A stretch of 64,000 nucleotides of DNA from Micropterus salmoides (taxonomy: Eukaryota > Chordata > Actinopteri > Centrarchiformes > Centrarchidae): the NCBI RefSeq assembly GCF_014851395.1, contig NW_024040374.1:29530772-29594771 (forward strand), written 5' to 3'. The notes below the pieces were generated by a model. That model saw nothing but the letters and a program-made list of their open reading frames with translations. It had not been told where the DNA came from and ran no database searches. The translations under genes were made by a program, and so were the position numbers. Positions 1-10,204 of the stretch are shown piece by piece (positions within the stretch are counted from its first letter, which is position 1; each line of letters starts with the position of its first letter).

Positions 1-162
1 AGCAGAGCATTCAGAACAGGAAGACAATCTGAGGTTTTTGCTCACAGGGATTTCTTTTAAATATTTTAACCTCATTATTTGAAGCTTTGATCATGTTTAA
101 CATGAACATCCAGCATTGTAGATAAGTCATAAAATATGGAAAAGCATAATAGGTGTCCTTTA
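1..162 (-). mobile_element. MITE-A copy 1, cut by the window edge
   Basis: On the minus strand the segment begins with a terminus like AAAGGACACCTATTATGC and runs on to CCTGTTCTGAATGCTCT at base 1. The same sequence recurs at 6519-6890 and 53682-53975 on the plus strand (shared landmarks: TTCATGTTAAACATG, CAAAGCTTCAAATAAT, ACCTCAGAT). It has no coding capacity. I infer a non-autonomous DNA transposon from the short sharp terminus and three dispersed copies. The superfamily is not certain. Confidence 0.7.
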
Positions 163-182
163 AGAAGATGTGTCTTTAAAAA

Positions 183-554
183 AATAGAATGACATTTTAG
201 GAAATACACTCAACCGCTTTCTTGAGGGAATTGGAAGAGAAGATCAATATCAGCAGCTTGTTAGTTTTGCTTAACACAAAGATTGGTAACAGGGGAAAAC
301 AGCAAGCATGCATTAAACAAACAAGATATATAGGGTTAATTAAGTAGAGGTTCAGAGGTCCTGGTAGTGTTTTGTTACCTTTGGACAGGGCCAGGCCAGA
401 TGTTTGTTCTCTATCATTCCAGTTTGTTTGCTAAGATAAGCTAATTGGCTGTTGGCCGTAGCTTCATATTTAATGCACAGATAGGAGAGTGATGTCCATT
501 TTCTCATCTTGGCAAGAAAGTGGATAAGCATATTTTCAAAAATGAACTATTCCT
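183..554. mobile_element. MITE-B copy 1, with both inverted-repeat arms
   Basis: The left end (GACATTTTAGGAAATA, then GCTTTCTTGAGGG) is an imperfect inverted copy of the right end (TGGCAAGAAAGTGGATAAGC, then TATTTTCAAAAATGAAC). Inner sequences GCTTAACACAAAGATTGG and CAGTTTGTTTGCTAAGATAAGC also mirror each other. Further fragments occur near 15.6, 21.0 and 37.8 kb. This is a non-coding foldback-type MITE lying 270 bp beyond the kcnmb2 stop codon. Confidence 0.65.
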
Positions 555-821
555 GTAACAACTAGCCTTGTGAAGCTAGAGATCGCAGAATAGGGTGCTT
601 AAAAACATTATTTCACATTTGCACAAATCCTAGAAATTACTGACTAGAAATGTATGCTTCTAGCTGCTTTTAGATTGTCACTGAGAATCCCAGCATTCCA
701 GCTGTCACATTTCAGCTTTCCCTCCACTTTGTCTTTCAGTCTTGGCCCCATGAAGATCCTTCAGTTGTCCACGTGCCCATTTAACGGGAACTTCCCTTTA
801 AACTTATGGCCTTCCCACCCT

Positions 822-1106
822 TCACCTCTTAATGCGGTTTAGTCGCTCGCTCATGATAGACAGGTACTGGGTCAGCTTCACCATGGCAATGATGATGGTT
901 CCTCCAATCAAGGTGCAGGTTGGCCAGAACAGGGAGTGGAAGACGGCGACTCGACCATAGATCTGTGTCAGGATGGCACTGTCCATTCTGTCTGTTGGGT
1001 CCACAAAACACTGTACTGTGTGCTGAGATCTGAGACGCTCAGAAATGTTCTGAACTATCACATGTGTGGCTGCATAGTCCTTAAGGCACTTTGGGATGTA
1101 GAAGCA
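822..1106 (-). CDS. kcnmb2: kcnmb2 coding exon 4 (loop end, TM2, C-terminus)
   Basis: This exon encodes residues 140-233 and the TGA at 824-822, in phase 0 after acceptor TTTCCTTCAG. It starts CFYIPKC, includes FHSLFWPTCTLIGGT and AMVKLTQYLS, and ends RIKR. The 3' UTR must lie below 822. I did not find an unambiguous AATAAA; an ATTAAA on the minus strand near 468-473 falls inside MITE-B. Confidence 0.95.
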   Translation of the reverse strand, partial: CFYIPKCLKDYAATHVIVQNISERLRSQHTVQCFVDPTDRMDSAILTQIYGRVAVFHSLFWPTCTLIGGTIIIAMVKLTQYLSIMSERLNRIKR

Positions 1107-4100
1107 CTGAAGGAAAGAACAGAAAAAGAGAAAAACTGAAACATTGTTTTGCTGTGGTAGTCCAGGTGTTATTAAGGTTCCATAAATATTTTGGCCATTC
1201 ACAGTCAAGAACTGAGTTGCATCAGCTGGTCCTTCCTAAGTTCGCAGTAACTACTAGCTAGCTTCAAACTATCGATTTATTAAATCACTCAGCATCATTA
1301 AAACGTTTATAGAAATGTCTGAACTAATAAAGACTTTGGTCATTTGTTTATTGGTTCCTTGGTCACTGTGGCATCACAAGCTGTAACATGAATGCTGGCC
1401 AAACAATATATTAAACCTTCTCAGTTCACTTCATTATTAAGTTGCATTTCGATCAAGTGTCAGGTGAGATATGGTGGTGTTCCATATTAACCTTTTCCCT
1501 TCAATATAAATAGGTCAAATATTAGGATAAGTTTGCACTTTCAAACAGCTGGTGCACCCCCTCCAAAATACTTCCATATGATCCCTCTCATTCTATTGCA
1601 TTTCCCAAATGTGAGTGATGGATTACATAACATAATTTGATTTGCAGATTTAAAGTTTAGAATAAATGAAGAGAAATAATTGTAGCCTTTGCTTAGTCAA
1701 CTGACCATTCGCTAAGCCACGCCCTGAATACGCAGCCCGCCAATCACAGTGCAGTATAGGACTCGCTGTAACTGAAGTCCGGCACTTTCGTGGCTGTGTT
1801 CCATTGACTCGTATGCAAAGGAGTCATTTTCTAGATTTTTTTTGCTATATTTTTCCAAGATATGGTCAAACACTGTTCCTGGAGCACTTGTAATAATTAA
1901 AGTTGCTACCCAGAGAGCAGTGGCGTAAGGTGGTAACAATGGGCCTCAATGCAGGCTGTTATGATGGGCCTGTTACGAAGCACACATGCACACACTGCGT
2001 TCGTGTCTGTATTGGCAGATTTATGTGCCTTGTTTCCTTTTTGTGCAAGGTTTAACAACAGATAAGATTAGATGCAGTAAATACCTAATTAAAAGCTCTC
2101 TAAATTCCATATTAACATATTAAATTCAACAGTTCTCTTTGTATGCATCTCTCTCTAACACAAAAATCTGCTGCTGTGGCTGTGCTGAGTGCACCTGGAC
2201 GCAGCAGTCTAAAGTACCATCATGTGATGGATTTTAGAGTTGAAATGTGTCACCTAGACTTTTGTATTTGCAAAGTACAGAAGTCAGAGAAAGTTATAAG
2301 GAGCATGGCCTGTGCTGTCATTGTCAAAATCCTGAAACATCACCACAAACAGCTGAGTGCAGGAGGTGTCAACAGTGCTGAAATTACACTTTTTGGGGCA
2401 ATTTCAGTACAATAACCTCCTGAATCACGACAACGACATTCCTCTTAGATAGAGGCAAGACAGTACGGTGAATAAGAAAGAAAAGTGGTCAACTCTTAAC
2501 ACAACACCATGTCCTGAAAACAGGCCAGCTACAGCGCACACACGATGTAATACCCACAGGCACATCCACAAAATTAAACAGGTAGGCCTACTGAGCAGCG
2601 AGCTGACCCTGACAGCCTTTTCTCCTGTTTGTTTTCTCTCTTGTTTGTCTCTTCTTGAAACAACTTTTATGTGTGAATAGCATGACTGCTAGCTTGCACG
2701 TGTGCTCTGCTAGTCTAATTGTCAGATTTTGCACTTCACTCAATTTCTGGAGTCTTGTCGTGTTGTCACATGATCAAATAGAAACTTTAGACTGAGCATT
2801 CAGCAGTCAGTTATTTTACCCACAAAAGTCTGTGATGTGAGACACCACGGCAAAGGGGGAAATGCACATATGAGTGTATATATAGCACTCGATCGCCATT
2901 GAAAAGGCAGTTTGAGGTGAAATGTGTGTTTAGTAATGAGTGATGAGACTCAATTCATTTTTACCATGTAACTGACAAAGATCAGCCCGTACACGGTGGG
3001 GCTGCCACCGTCAAGGGCCTACAGTAGAGTGCCGGCCCCGATGCAGCTGCACTGTCTGCACTGTCTATACCTACGCCCCTACCAGAGAGGTTGAAAAGAG
3101 AAGTAAGATTTTATCCCTTTCCAAAGCCTGAAAAAAATCCTAAAAAATGTAGGCTGTGGATTGTTCCTAATGGAGCTAATGCTAACTAACTTAACTTGCT
3201 ACTGAATGTGGGCTAATGTTATATAACCCTACTGTTTTGGTTTTTTCATGATTGCAATAATGAACAGAGCAATGGTTCACCTTTACTCTGTGATCGGTAG
3301 GCTTTAGCTTCTGTCTTTAGTTGTTTCACGTCAGTTTGACAGCCTGAATACAACCTTCAAATGTATAATGCAAACCTTTCAGTCTCCTTTCTGAGATTGC
3401 TTTTTTCCCTTTTCCAAAAACCATTTCTTCAGGGAGTGCAGTTATAGATAGTGACTGCGCCGTGATAAATCCGACAGGTCCAATAGTTTGTCAGACACAG
3501 TAATTTAGGGGGGGGTGTGACTTAGCAAAGGGGTTAATTAATTACTTTAATTCCCATGATGCTAAAACCACAAAAATGTTTTCATAAATCAAGTAAGAAG
3601 TAGGGTAATTTTCTCATAAGCTCACATATAATCAGACTTCTTTTTGCAACCTGTAGACCTGCAGGCCTTTAGAGATAATGCAGCTTTAAGGTACTCATGC
3701 AGTGCCTTCATTTTTTAGACCCAGAGGTTCCCGCGTGGTCAATCCAATTAAAACGCTCCATACCTAGATGCCAGCTCATCGTGGTTTACAGCAATTATAC
3801 TGCAAATTTTGTCAAAGATACCAGTTAGATACCAGAGGGGGAGGGAACAGGGAAACAACAGCAACACAATCAGTTGTAAAGTACCTCAGGACTGCTGTCC
3901 TGCGTCTCCTCGTTGTGCAACAGTCGTACCACCTTTCCTGAGGAGTTGAGGCTGACATACACCTGGAGACAGGGATAACGGGAACTCTTCCAGCATTCTG
4001 CTCCACAGCTGTATGAACAGTTTACATCCCACACAATGGTGGAGTTGACAATAGTACAGTTAGCCTCGTCTGTCCATACACTGTAGAGAAAGAGCAGTCA

Positions 4101-5505
4101 TTTTCAATGCAATTGTACTTTCAAAGTGGTTAGTTCGTTACTGTGTGTGAATATGCAGACGATCATACATTTTAAGTCAATAATCACAATGAAGTCAACA
4201 TAAAAAGAACATATTTCTGTTTTCTGAACTGAAACTGTAAGTGACCTTGTGACCTGTTATTACCTGTCCGAGTAAGAGCGCAGTATGGTGATTCCCAGGA
4301 CAAAGTACATCATGACAGAGAGAAGGACCATACTGAGGCCCAGCAGTATGGCTCTGTCCTCTCCTGCCCTCAGAGCTGTCACTGTCTTCCTCTTGTCCAG
4401 GACGTCATATTCACGAATCTTCTGATAGATGGATCTAAAAAACATTAAAGAAGCCCCTTGACAGTTTGAAATGTATACTGTACTTTTTACTTGTTTGGCT
4501 TCTAGATACTTGATATACTTTTTTCTTGTCTTATGAACGAAAATGCTACATGAGATCCTCAAATGAAGTCTTGCTTGTTGTTTCTAAGCTGATCCCGAAG
4601 ACTAAATGTGATTGTACCCTTTTGACTTTAAAGAGGTGGTATTATGCTCATTTTCAGGTTCAAAATCCTATTTAGGGGTTGTACCAGAACAGCTTTACAT
4701 GGTTTAATTTTCAAAAAACCTTATTTTTTGTCATACTGCACATTGCACAATGTATCTTTCATCCATAAAGTTTTAACTGAGCTCTGTCTCTACATCACAG
4801 TAACAACTTCATGTCCATTGACTGCTTGGAGGGTAGCTAGTGTTTGGAAGGGAGAGGAGAGGTGTGTGCTGCAGCTCACTGTTTTTCCACCAGTGTTTTT
4901 GAGGGCGAGTTGGACTAGCCGCTTGGCGAGCGTTATATGAAGCGCATTTAGCTTTCATCCACGTGACGTCACAGGGATGAAAGGGAAGCGTCTGGACTAC
5001 AAACAAGATGTTTTCAGGCAGTTCAGAGCAGAGTTTTCTGTGGGAGATGGGAACTCCCTTTGGGCTGGACTTTGATCTTTTTCTCTTTGCAAACATATTA
5101 CATGCACTAAAAAGGTATATAACTCAATAAAGGAGAGGGAACAAGCCAAAAAGCATGATGCACCTCTAAGTGTGTTCATCTCTTACCCTTCAACTGACAG
5201 TTTAACTGCTTTCAATCTCTACACCTCAACTGACCTTTCAACAAATATTTACCCTTTAAACTGCTTACATGCCAACTGACACTTTAATTATTAACATTGC
5301 ACACACTTAAACTGCTTTGATGATTTCTCTTCAACCGATATTAAATGTGCTCATCATTTGCTCTTCAACTGACAGTTTGACTGCTTTTTACACTGAAATT
5401 TTGATCATTGCCATGGTGAACATCGAAACAAATCGAACAAGGCAGCATTCATTACCTGCGGTCATTTCTTCCATCTGTGGCTTTACTACCTGCCCACAGA
5501 AACAT
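822..5505 (-). CDS. kcnmb2: BK channel auxiliary subunit beta-2 (four coding exons)
   Basis: The spliced frame is 5505-5456, 4434-4264, 4080-3885, 1106-822: 233 aa plus TGA, against about 235 aa for human KCNMB2. All three introns are GT/AG and phases match. Visible features: N-terminal ball starting MFLW (human beta-2 MFIW), conserved DKRKTVTALRAGEDRA at 30-45, TM1 at about 45-68, an extracellular loop with eight cysteines (82, 95, 99, 103, 111, 140, 146, 172) and N-glycosylation sequons at N81, N86, N94, N119 and N159, TM2 at about 194-216, and a short cytoplasmic tail ending SERLNRIKR. By family knowledge the protein sits in the plasma membrane with KCNMA1 tetramers, alters calcium sensitivity, and its ball causes rapid N-type inactivation. 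No coding damage is seen. Intron 1 holds a MITE. Beta-3 is the nearest alternative, but N-terminus, C-terminus and length favour beta-2. The start was chosen because it yields the ball and follows an acceptor by 5 bases. Confidence 0.93.
1107..3884 (-). other. kcnmb2: kcnmb2 intron 3
   Basis: This 2,778-bp intron has donor GTACTT and acceptor CCTTCAG. It holds no credible exon. Two less AT-rich stretches, about 1690-1960 and 2985-3090, look repeat-derived but I cannot name them. Confidence 0.85.
3885..4080 (-). CDS. kcnmb2: kcnmb2 coding exon 3 (extracellular loop)
   Basis: This 196-nt exon finishes Ser74 and encodes residues 75-139. The acceptor is TTTCTCTACAG and the donor GTACTT. It encodes VWTDEANCT, CSYSCGAECW and YPCLQVYVSLNSSG, which align with the cysteine-rich loop of beta-2 subunits, and four of the five N-glycosylation sequons. 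Intron 2, between this exon and exon 2, is only 183 bp. Confidence 0.95.
4264..4434 (-). CDS. kcnmb2: kcnmb2 coding exon 2 (TM1)
   Basis: This 171-nt exon encodes the end of Arg17 to Asp73 and two bases of Ser74. It follows a T-rich acceptor ending TTTTTTAG and ends CGGACAG before GTAATA. It contains SIYQKIREYD, the conserved DKRKTVTALRAGEDRA block and the first transmembrane helix (roughly residues 45-68). Confidence 0.95.
4632..5167 (+). mobile_element. MITE-C copy 1, in kcnmb2 intron 1
   Basis: The ends are AGAGGTGGTATTATGC on the left and, inverted, AGAGGTGCATCATGC on the right. The interior matches the interrupted copy at 39650-41836 (opposite strand) and the right half matches 61128-61333. 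Relative to the 39.6-kb copy this one lacks about 250 bp near 4745. It is non-coding. It carries a palindromic TGACGTCA near its centre. No clear target duplication is visible. Confidence 0.75.
4960..4971. promoter_or_regulatory. Overlapping E-box (CACGTG) and full CRE (TGACGTCA)
   Basis: The bases read CACGTGACGTCA, so a perfect E-box shares two bases with a perfect cAMP response element. The site sits inside MITE-C in intron 1 of kcnmb2, about 490 bp downstream of the coding-exon-1 donor. Motif identity is seen directly. Any regulatory effect is inference. Confidence 0.35.
5456..5505 (-). CDS. kcnmb2: kcnmb2 coding exon 1 (inactivation ball)
   Basis: This exon carries 50 coding nucleotides: residues 1-16 and two bases of Arg17. 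It reads MFLW, then AGSKATDGRNDR, and ends in AG followed by donor GTAATG. The hydrophobic F2-L3-W4 group corresponds to the F-I-W group that plugs the pore in mammalian beta-2. An acceptor (CATTCCTCAG at 5511 and above) lies five bases before the ATG, so the exon probably begins at 5510 and an untranslated exon lies further right. Confidence 0.88.
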
Positions 5506-5510
5506 CCTAT

Positions 5511-6301
5511 CTGAGGAATGAGAGAATTGTAGTCCACCGTTGCTGCCAGAGGAGATGACACACCTGCAAAATATAGAGACTGTAACTCAAAAGACATACA
5601 CACCCAGCAGGAGCTGACTTCTGTTATTCTAATGGGCAAGGACAATTAGGCCAGAAATACTATGGGCTGTGGCTCAGATCTACAGAAAAACTCCAATGCT
5701 GCCATAAATGTGTACTGTAGTTCAGTCAGGGACATTTGAAAGCCAAAAATGTTAGTAAAAAAGTTTCAACCAGGTCTGTTAAACAGAGAAAAAACTATAT
5801 CATCTCCACAACTAGATACACTTTAACATCAGACACGGAACACTGTCTGATGTTAACATACAGTATGCTCTGAAGATAAGGTGAATTCATGATGCATTTT
5901 AAAGAAATCATTTATTTATTTTATTTGCCACTTTTTATAGAGAATAAATACATGCTATTATACTTGTTTCAGAAACACCCTTACATTTGGCAAGACGATC
6001 ATGATAGTATACAAAAAATGTTTGATTACCACTGATAAGTATCAGTGACCGCAGCTCTGTTTCTAAAACAACACTAAATATATCAGTTGTACTAGGGTGT
6101 GCAAACCGCAGATAACATCAAAAAGGCAAAAACAACCCCAGCTGGTTGTCAAAATATATGTTCATATGTCATCGCTGAACTGACCCTGCATGCCTCACAG
6201 TTATTTACAACACAGGCTTAACGGGTATCTTTCATCAGTCATCAATAAGAGTCCTGTGCTCACTCTGAGAGGTTATAACGTTGTCAGCCCAGCTGTATGT
6301 A

Positions 6302-6341
<40 letters not shown>

Positions 6342-6518
6342 CATGTTAATAGAATATGTTCATTAATTAACAAAAGAAAAAATGAATGGACAGAGGAAAA
6401 AACTAAATCAAATCAAAATCTGGTGTGACCACCCTTTGCCTTCAAAACAGTATCAGTTCTTCTAGGTACACTTGCACAAAGTCAAGGATTTTGTAGGCAT
6501 ATCATCAGATGTATGATT
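5511..6518 (-). other. Region upstream of kcnmb2 coding exon 1
   Basis: A splice acceptor abuts the first coding exon at 5511-5512, so this DNA is probably the 3' part of a 5'-UTR intron. No further exon can be identified. A (TG)n run lies at 6305-6339. Confidence 0.5.
6305..6339. repeat. (TG)n microsatellite
   Basis: About 17 uninterrupted TG units follow three ATGT units. Confidence 0.95.
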
Positions 6519-6890
6519 TAAAGGAGACTTATTGTGCTTTTCCATGTTTTATGACTCATCTTCAATGTTACAATGTTGGATGTACATGTTAAACATGGCC
6601 AAAGCTTCAAATAATGAGGTTAAAGTATTTAAAAGAAATCCCTGTGAGTAAAACCTCAGATTTCCTCCTGTTCTGAATACTCTGTTTTAAACAGCTTTTT
6701 CTACCAATGGCTCCGTTCTGACACACGGAGCTAGACGGAGCCAGTGTTCCATATATGGTCATTTGCTCCACACAGCAATGCTCAGTCTGTCTACCGCTCA
6801 GCAGCAACAATAGCCTGGTAACATGCTTCAGGTCTTGGCCAATCAGAAGACAGTGGGCTTTGAGAGGGGGGGGGTCTTAAAGAAAACTCT
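6519..6890 (+). mobile_element. MITE-A copy 2
   Basis: It begins TAAAGGAGACTTATTGTGC and follows the same sequence as the window-start copy through TTCATGTTAAACATG-like and CCTGTTCTGAATACTCTG landmarks. The right part passes through AGAGGGGGGGGGTCTTAAAG. The distal inverted end is not recognisable, so the copy is probably truncated and the right limit is approximate. Confidence 0.65.
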
Positions 6891-7644
6891 AAAGCATCGG
6901 AAATATTGGAATTTGCATTCTTGTTCAGATTCTTAGTAGACTTACTTAGAGTAGCCTTTGCCTCATTTACATGTTTGTAGACAAACTAATTCAGTGCGAC
7001 AGAATATAAATCTGCCCACATATCTCCCTGTTAGTGAGAAAAAACATGTAACCTAAAATAAGTGTGGAGCTGACATTGTGTGTGTGTGTGTGTGTGTGTG
7101 TACGTGTCTTTCCTGAGAACATGGGTTGGTTTGATTTATGTGTGTGTTAACTGACTGCATGCCTACACAGGTCTACAGTGTCTCTGAGTGTTATATTTCT
7201 CAGAAGAATTTATCTTTGTAAACTAATGGAAAATCTCACATAACATGACATGTCATTTCTTTACAGTTGAAGACCTCCTGACCTTGTGAAGGTCGCACAG
7301 CACAGCACTGTCACTGAAATCAGATAGAAATTGTCTGATGTCACAATGACCGCCTCCCTCTTCAGCTGCATCTTCTCTCTCCCAGGCCCCTTCAGCACTT
7401 TTCCCTACCTGACTACCAGATCAACGAGCTGAGCGGGCCATTCTTTAGAATTCCATAGAATCAGTGCTCACAGTGATTCTTAGCATTCTTTTTGAAGAAT
7501 TTGCCTGATAAAATCAGTTAATAAGATGTGTTTAACACTATAAAATTTGCTCAATGTTACATTCACTGCCTTTGCCATCCAGAATAGCAGAGAACATCCC
7601 ATTTCAGTGGGTTGGTTTTATATATACATCGATGCTGACTGGGT
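6891..7644. other. No gene seen
   Basis: This is AT-rich non-coding DNA with a (GT)n run at 7077-7102. No exon or repeat family was recognised. Confidence 0.6.
7077..7102. repeat. (GT)n microsatellite
   Basis: About 13 GT units. Confidence 0.95.
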
Positions 7645-7672
7645 AATTCAATTCAATTCAATTCAATTCAAT
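7645..7672 (-). repeat. (AATTC)n tail of the LINE
   Basis: Five to six AATTC units end the element. The same unit, inverted, ends the copy at 22190-22215. Confidence 0.9.
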
Positions 7673-7902
7673 TTTATTTATATAGCGCCAAATCACAACA
7701 ACAGTTATCTCACAGCGCTTTTCATAAAAGAGCAGGTCTAGACCGTACTCTGTGATGATATTTACAGAAGCCCAACAGTTCCCACCAAGAGCAAGCACTA
7801 GGCGACAGAGGCAAGGAAAAACTTCCTTTTAAGAGGCAGAAACCTCGAGCAGAACCATGGCTCAGGGTGGGCGGCCATCTGCCTCGACCGGTTGGGGGTG
7901 AA

Positions 7903-7911
7903 GGAGAGAGA

Positions 7912-7946
<35 letters not shown>
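7903..7946. repeat. (GA)n tract in the LINE 3' UTR
   Basis: Purine-rich GA run, part of a longer GA-rich stretch to about 8000. It produces long low-complexity frames with no coding meaning. Confidence 0.9.
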
Positions 7947-7947
<1 letters not shown>

Positions 7948-8473
7948 AGGAGAGGAATAGAGAGAAAAAGAGGGATGTAAGGAGAGAGAGAGGGGAGGGA
8001 GGCAGCCTACACAATATACACACAGAGGTACAGACAGTGAAGGTGATGTTGCTATAGACTAAATGAAAAATGGTACAGATATTTATAATAGTGTTAATGG
8101 TAACAATCATAATGTTAATGATTATAATAACAATAATATCAATAAGACTAGCAACAATAGTCGTTGCAGCAGAGGGTGTCGAGCAGGAACACGGGGGCAG
8201 CAGGTGACCCGCAGCCACAGATCCAGACTCCACAGCTCCAGAGCCAGAAAACCTGCAGGAAGTGATAGGAGGAGAGAGGAGAGGGACGAGAAAGCACAAG
8301 ACTACCAGAAAGGGGAGAAGTTGTGTTAGTAACATGCAATAATGGGATGAGGTTGCATACAGAGGGAGAGAAAGTAGAGGAGAGAGGAGCTCAGTGCATC
8401 ATGGGAAATCCCCCGGCAGTCTAGGCCTATAGCAGCATAACTAAGGGATGGTTCAGGACTACCTGAGCCAGCC

Positions 8474-10195
8474 CTAACTATAAGCTTTATCAAAGAGGAA
8501 AGTCTTAAGCCTACTCTTAAATGTGGAGATGGTGTCTGCCTCCTGAACCCAAACTGGAACCTGGTTCCACAGGAGAGGAGCTTGATAGCTGAACGCTCTG
8601 GCTCCTAGTCTACTTTTGGAGACTCTAGGAACCACAAGTAACCCTGCATTCTGGGAGCGCAGTGCTCTGGTGGGGTAGTAAGGTACTATGAGCTCTTTAA
8701 GATAAGATGGTGCCTGACCATTAAGAGCTTTGTAGGTAAGAAGAATGATTTTAAATTCTATTCTGGATTTTACTGGAAGCCAATGCAAAGAAGCTAAAAC
8801 AGGAGAAATGTGATCTCTTTTCCTGGTTCCTGTCAGAACACGTGCTGCAGCATTCTGGATCAGCTGAAGAGTCTTAATGGACTTTTTCGAGCAGCCTGAT
8901 AATAAGGAATTGCAGTAATCCAGCCTAGAAGTAACAAATGCATGGACTAGTTTTTCTGCATCATTTTTAGACAGGATGTTCCTGATTTTCGCAATATTAC
9001 GTAGGTGAAAAAAGGCGGTCCTTGAAATTTGCTTAATGTGAGACTTAAACGACATGTCCTGATCAAAGATAACTCCAAGATTCCTCACAGTGGTGCTGGA
9101 GGCCAGGGCGATGCCATCCAGGGAAACTATATCTTTAGATAATGCGTCACGGAGGTGCTTAGGCCCCAGAGCAATAACTTCAGTTTTATCTGAGTTTAAC
9201 ATGAGAAAATTACAGGTCATCCAGGTTTTAACATCCTGAAGGCACATTTGAAGTTTAGCTAACTGATGAGTTTCATCTGGCTTGATCGATAGATATAACT
9301 GAGTATTATCTGCATAACAATGAAAGCTTATGGAATGTTTCCTGATAATATTGCCTAAAGGAAGCATATATAAAGTGAAGAGGATTGGTCCGAGGACAGA
9401 TCCTTGAGGAACTCCATGACTAACTTTGGCATGCATGGAGGACTCATCGTTAACATGTACAAACTGAAATCGATCTGATAAATAGGACTTAAACCAGCTT
9501 AGAGCGGTTCCTTTAATGCCAATGAAATATTCCAGTCTCTGCAATAGGATCTGATGGTCAATGGTATCAAATGCAGCACTAAGATCTAATAAAACCAGTA
9601 CAGAGACAAGTCCTTTGTCTGATGCAATAAGGAGGTCGTTAGTAATTTTCACCAGTGCTGTCTCTGTGCTATGATGAGCTCTAAATCCTGACTGAAAATC
9701 CTCAAATAAACTATTGCTCTGTAGAAAGTCACACAGCTGTTTAGCAACTGCTTTCTCCAGAACCTTAGAGAGAAATGGAAGGTTAGATATAGGTCTATAG
9801 TTTGCTAAAACATCCGGATCAAGTTTGGGCTTTTTCAGAAGAGGTTTAATTACAGCTACTTTAAAGTACTGTGGTACATAGCCTGTTGATAAAGATACAT
9901 TGATCATATCTAGTATAGAGGTGCTGACTAAGGGTAAAACATCTTTAAGCAGCCTAGTCGGGATGGGGTCTAAGAGGCAGGTTGATGGTTTAGATGAAGA
10001 AATTATTGAAGTTAGTTGGTAAAGATTGAGGGAAGCAAAACAGTCTAAACATGTATCTGGTTCTACAGCTGTTTCTAAGGTTCCTGAGTTAAGAGATAAG
10101 TCGGTGCCAGTTGAGGGCAGGTCTTGGTGAATTTTGTCTCTAATAGCTAGAATTTTATCATTAAAGACCTCTGACACACTGGGAATCCTTAGCAA
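8474..10195 (-). CDS. LINE reverse transcriptase, C-terminal 573 codons
   Basis: This is an uninterrupted frame of 573 codons. Visible blocks: ANYRPISNLPFLSKVLEKAV at about 131-150, FQSGFRAHHSTETALVKI at about 167-184, RT motif A LDLSAAFD at 203-210, motif B HGVPQGSVLGP at 260-270, motif C YADN at 294-297, then SRLDYCNSLLSG, LHWLPVKSRIEFKI and a C-terminal RLKTFLF segment typical of L2/CR1 proteins. Family RTs carry YADD, so the second catalytic aspartate is replaced by asparagine and the enzyme is probably dead. The upstream endonuclease is missing. The first ATG is only the first in the surviving frame, not a native start. The long open frame suggests fairly recent insertion. It is not a host gene. 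Confidence 0.85.
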   Translation of the reverse strand: MLRIPSVSEVFNDKILAIRDKIHQDLPSTGTDLSLNSGTLETAVEPDTCLDCFASLNLYQLTSIISSSKPSTCLLDPIPTRLLKDVLPLVSTSILDMINVSLSTGYVPQYFKVAVIKPLLKKPKLDPDVLANYRPISNLPFLSKVLEKAVAKQLCDFLQSNSLFEDFQSGFRAHHSTETALVKITNDLLIASDKGLVSVLVLLDLSAAFDTIDHQILLQRLEYFIGIKGTALSWFKSYLSDRFQFVHVNDESSMHAKVSHGVPQGSVLGPILFTLYMLPLGNIIRKHSISFHCYADNTQLYLSIKPDETHQLAKLQMCLQDVKTWMTCNFLMLNSDKTEVIALGPKHLRDALSKDIVSLDGIALASSTTVRNLGVIFDQDMSFKSHIKQISRTAFFHLRNIAKIRNILSKNDAEKLVHAFVTSRLDYCNSLLSGCSKKSIKTLQLIQNAAARVLTGTRKRDHISPVLASLHWLPVKSRIEFKIILLTYKALNGQAPSYLKELIVPYYPTRALRSQNAGLLVVPRVSKSRLGARAFSYQAPLLWNQVPVWVQEADTISTFKSRLKTFLFDKAYS

Positions 10196-10204
10196 AACTA
10201 TTCA

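Larger units (their letters stand above)
7645..10200 (-). mobile_element. L2/Maui-like non-LTR retrotransposon, 5'-truncated
   Basis: Read on the minus strand, a reverse-transcriptase ORF (10195-8474) is followed by a long 3' UTR. The UTR contains GA-rich sequence, the segment CCTGCTCTTTTATGAAAAG and TATAAATAAAATTGAATTG, and ends in tandem AATTC units at 7672-7645. Such short tandem 3' tails are typical of fish L2-type LINEs. The endonuclease region is absent, so about half of a full element is missing. That fits abortive target-primed reverse transcription. A 150-bp copy of the same 3' tail is at 22068-22215. No target duplication was found. Confidence 0.85.

Noticed and set aside
1107..1208. 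Upstream extension of the kcnmb2 last exon to an ATG at 1208
   Set aside because: Homology begins exactly at CFYIPKC after a strong acceptor. The extra 34 codons are intron read-through.
4435..4562. ATG at 4562 as the kcnmb2 start
   Set aside because: The extra N-terminal residues show no family resemblance, whereas the ball exon at 5456-5505 fits in phase and content.
7862..8339. Overlapping frames of 63-157 codons on both strands
   Set aside because: They read through the GA-rich 3' UTR of the LINE and are serine/leucine or arginine-rich by composition.
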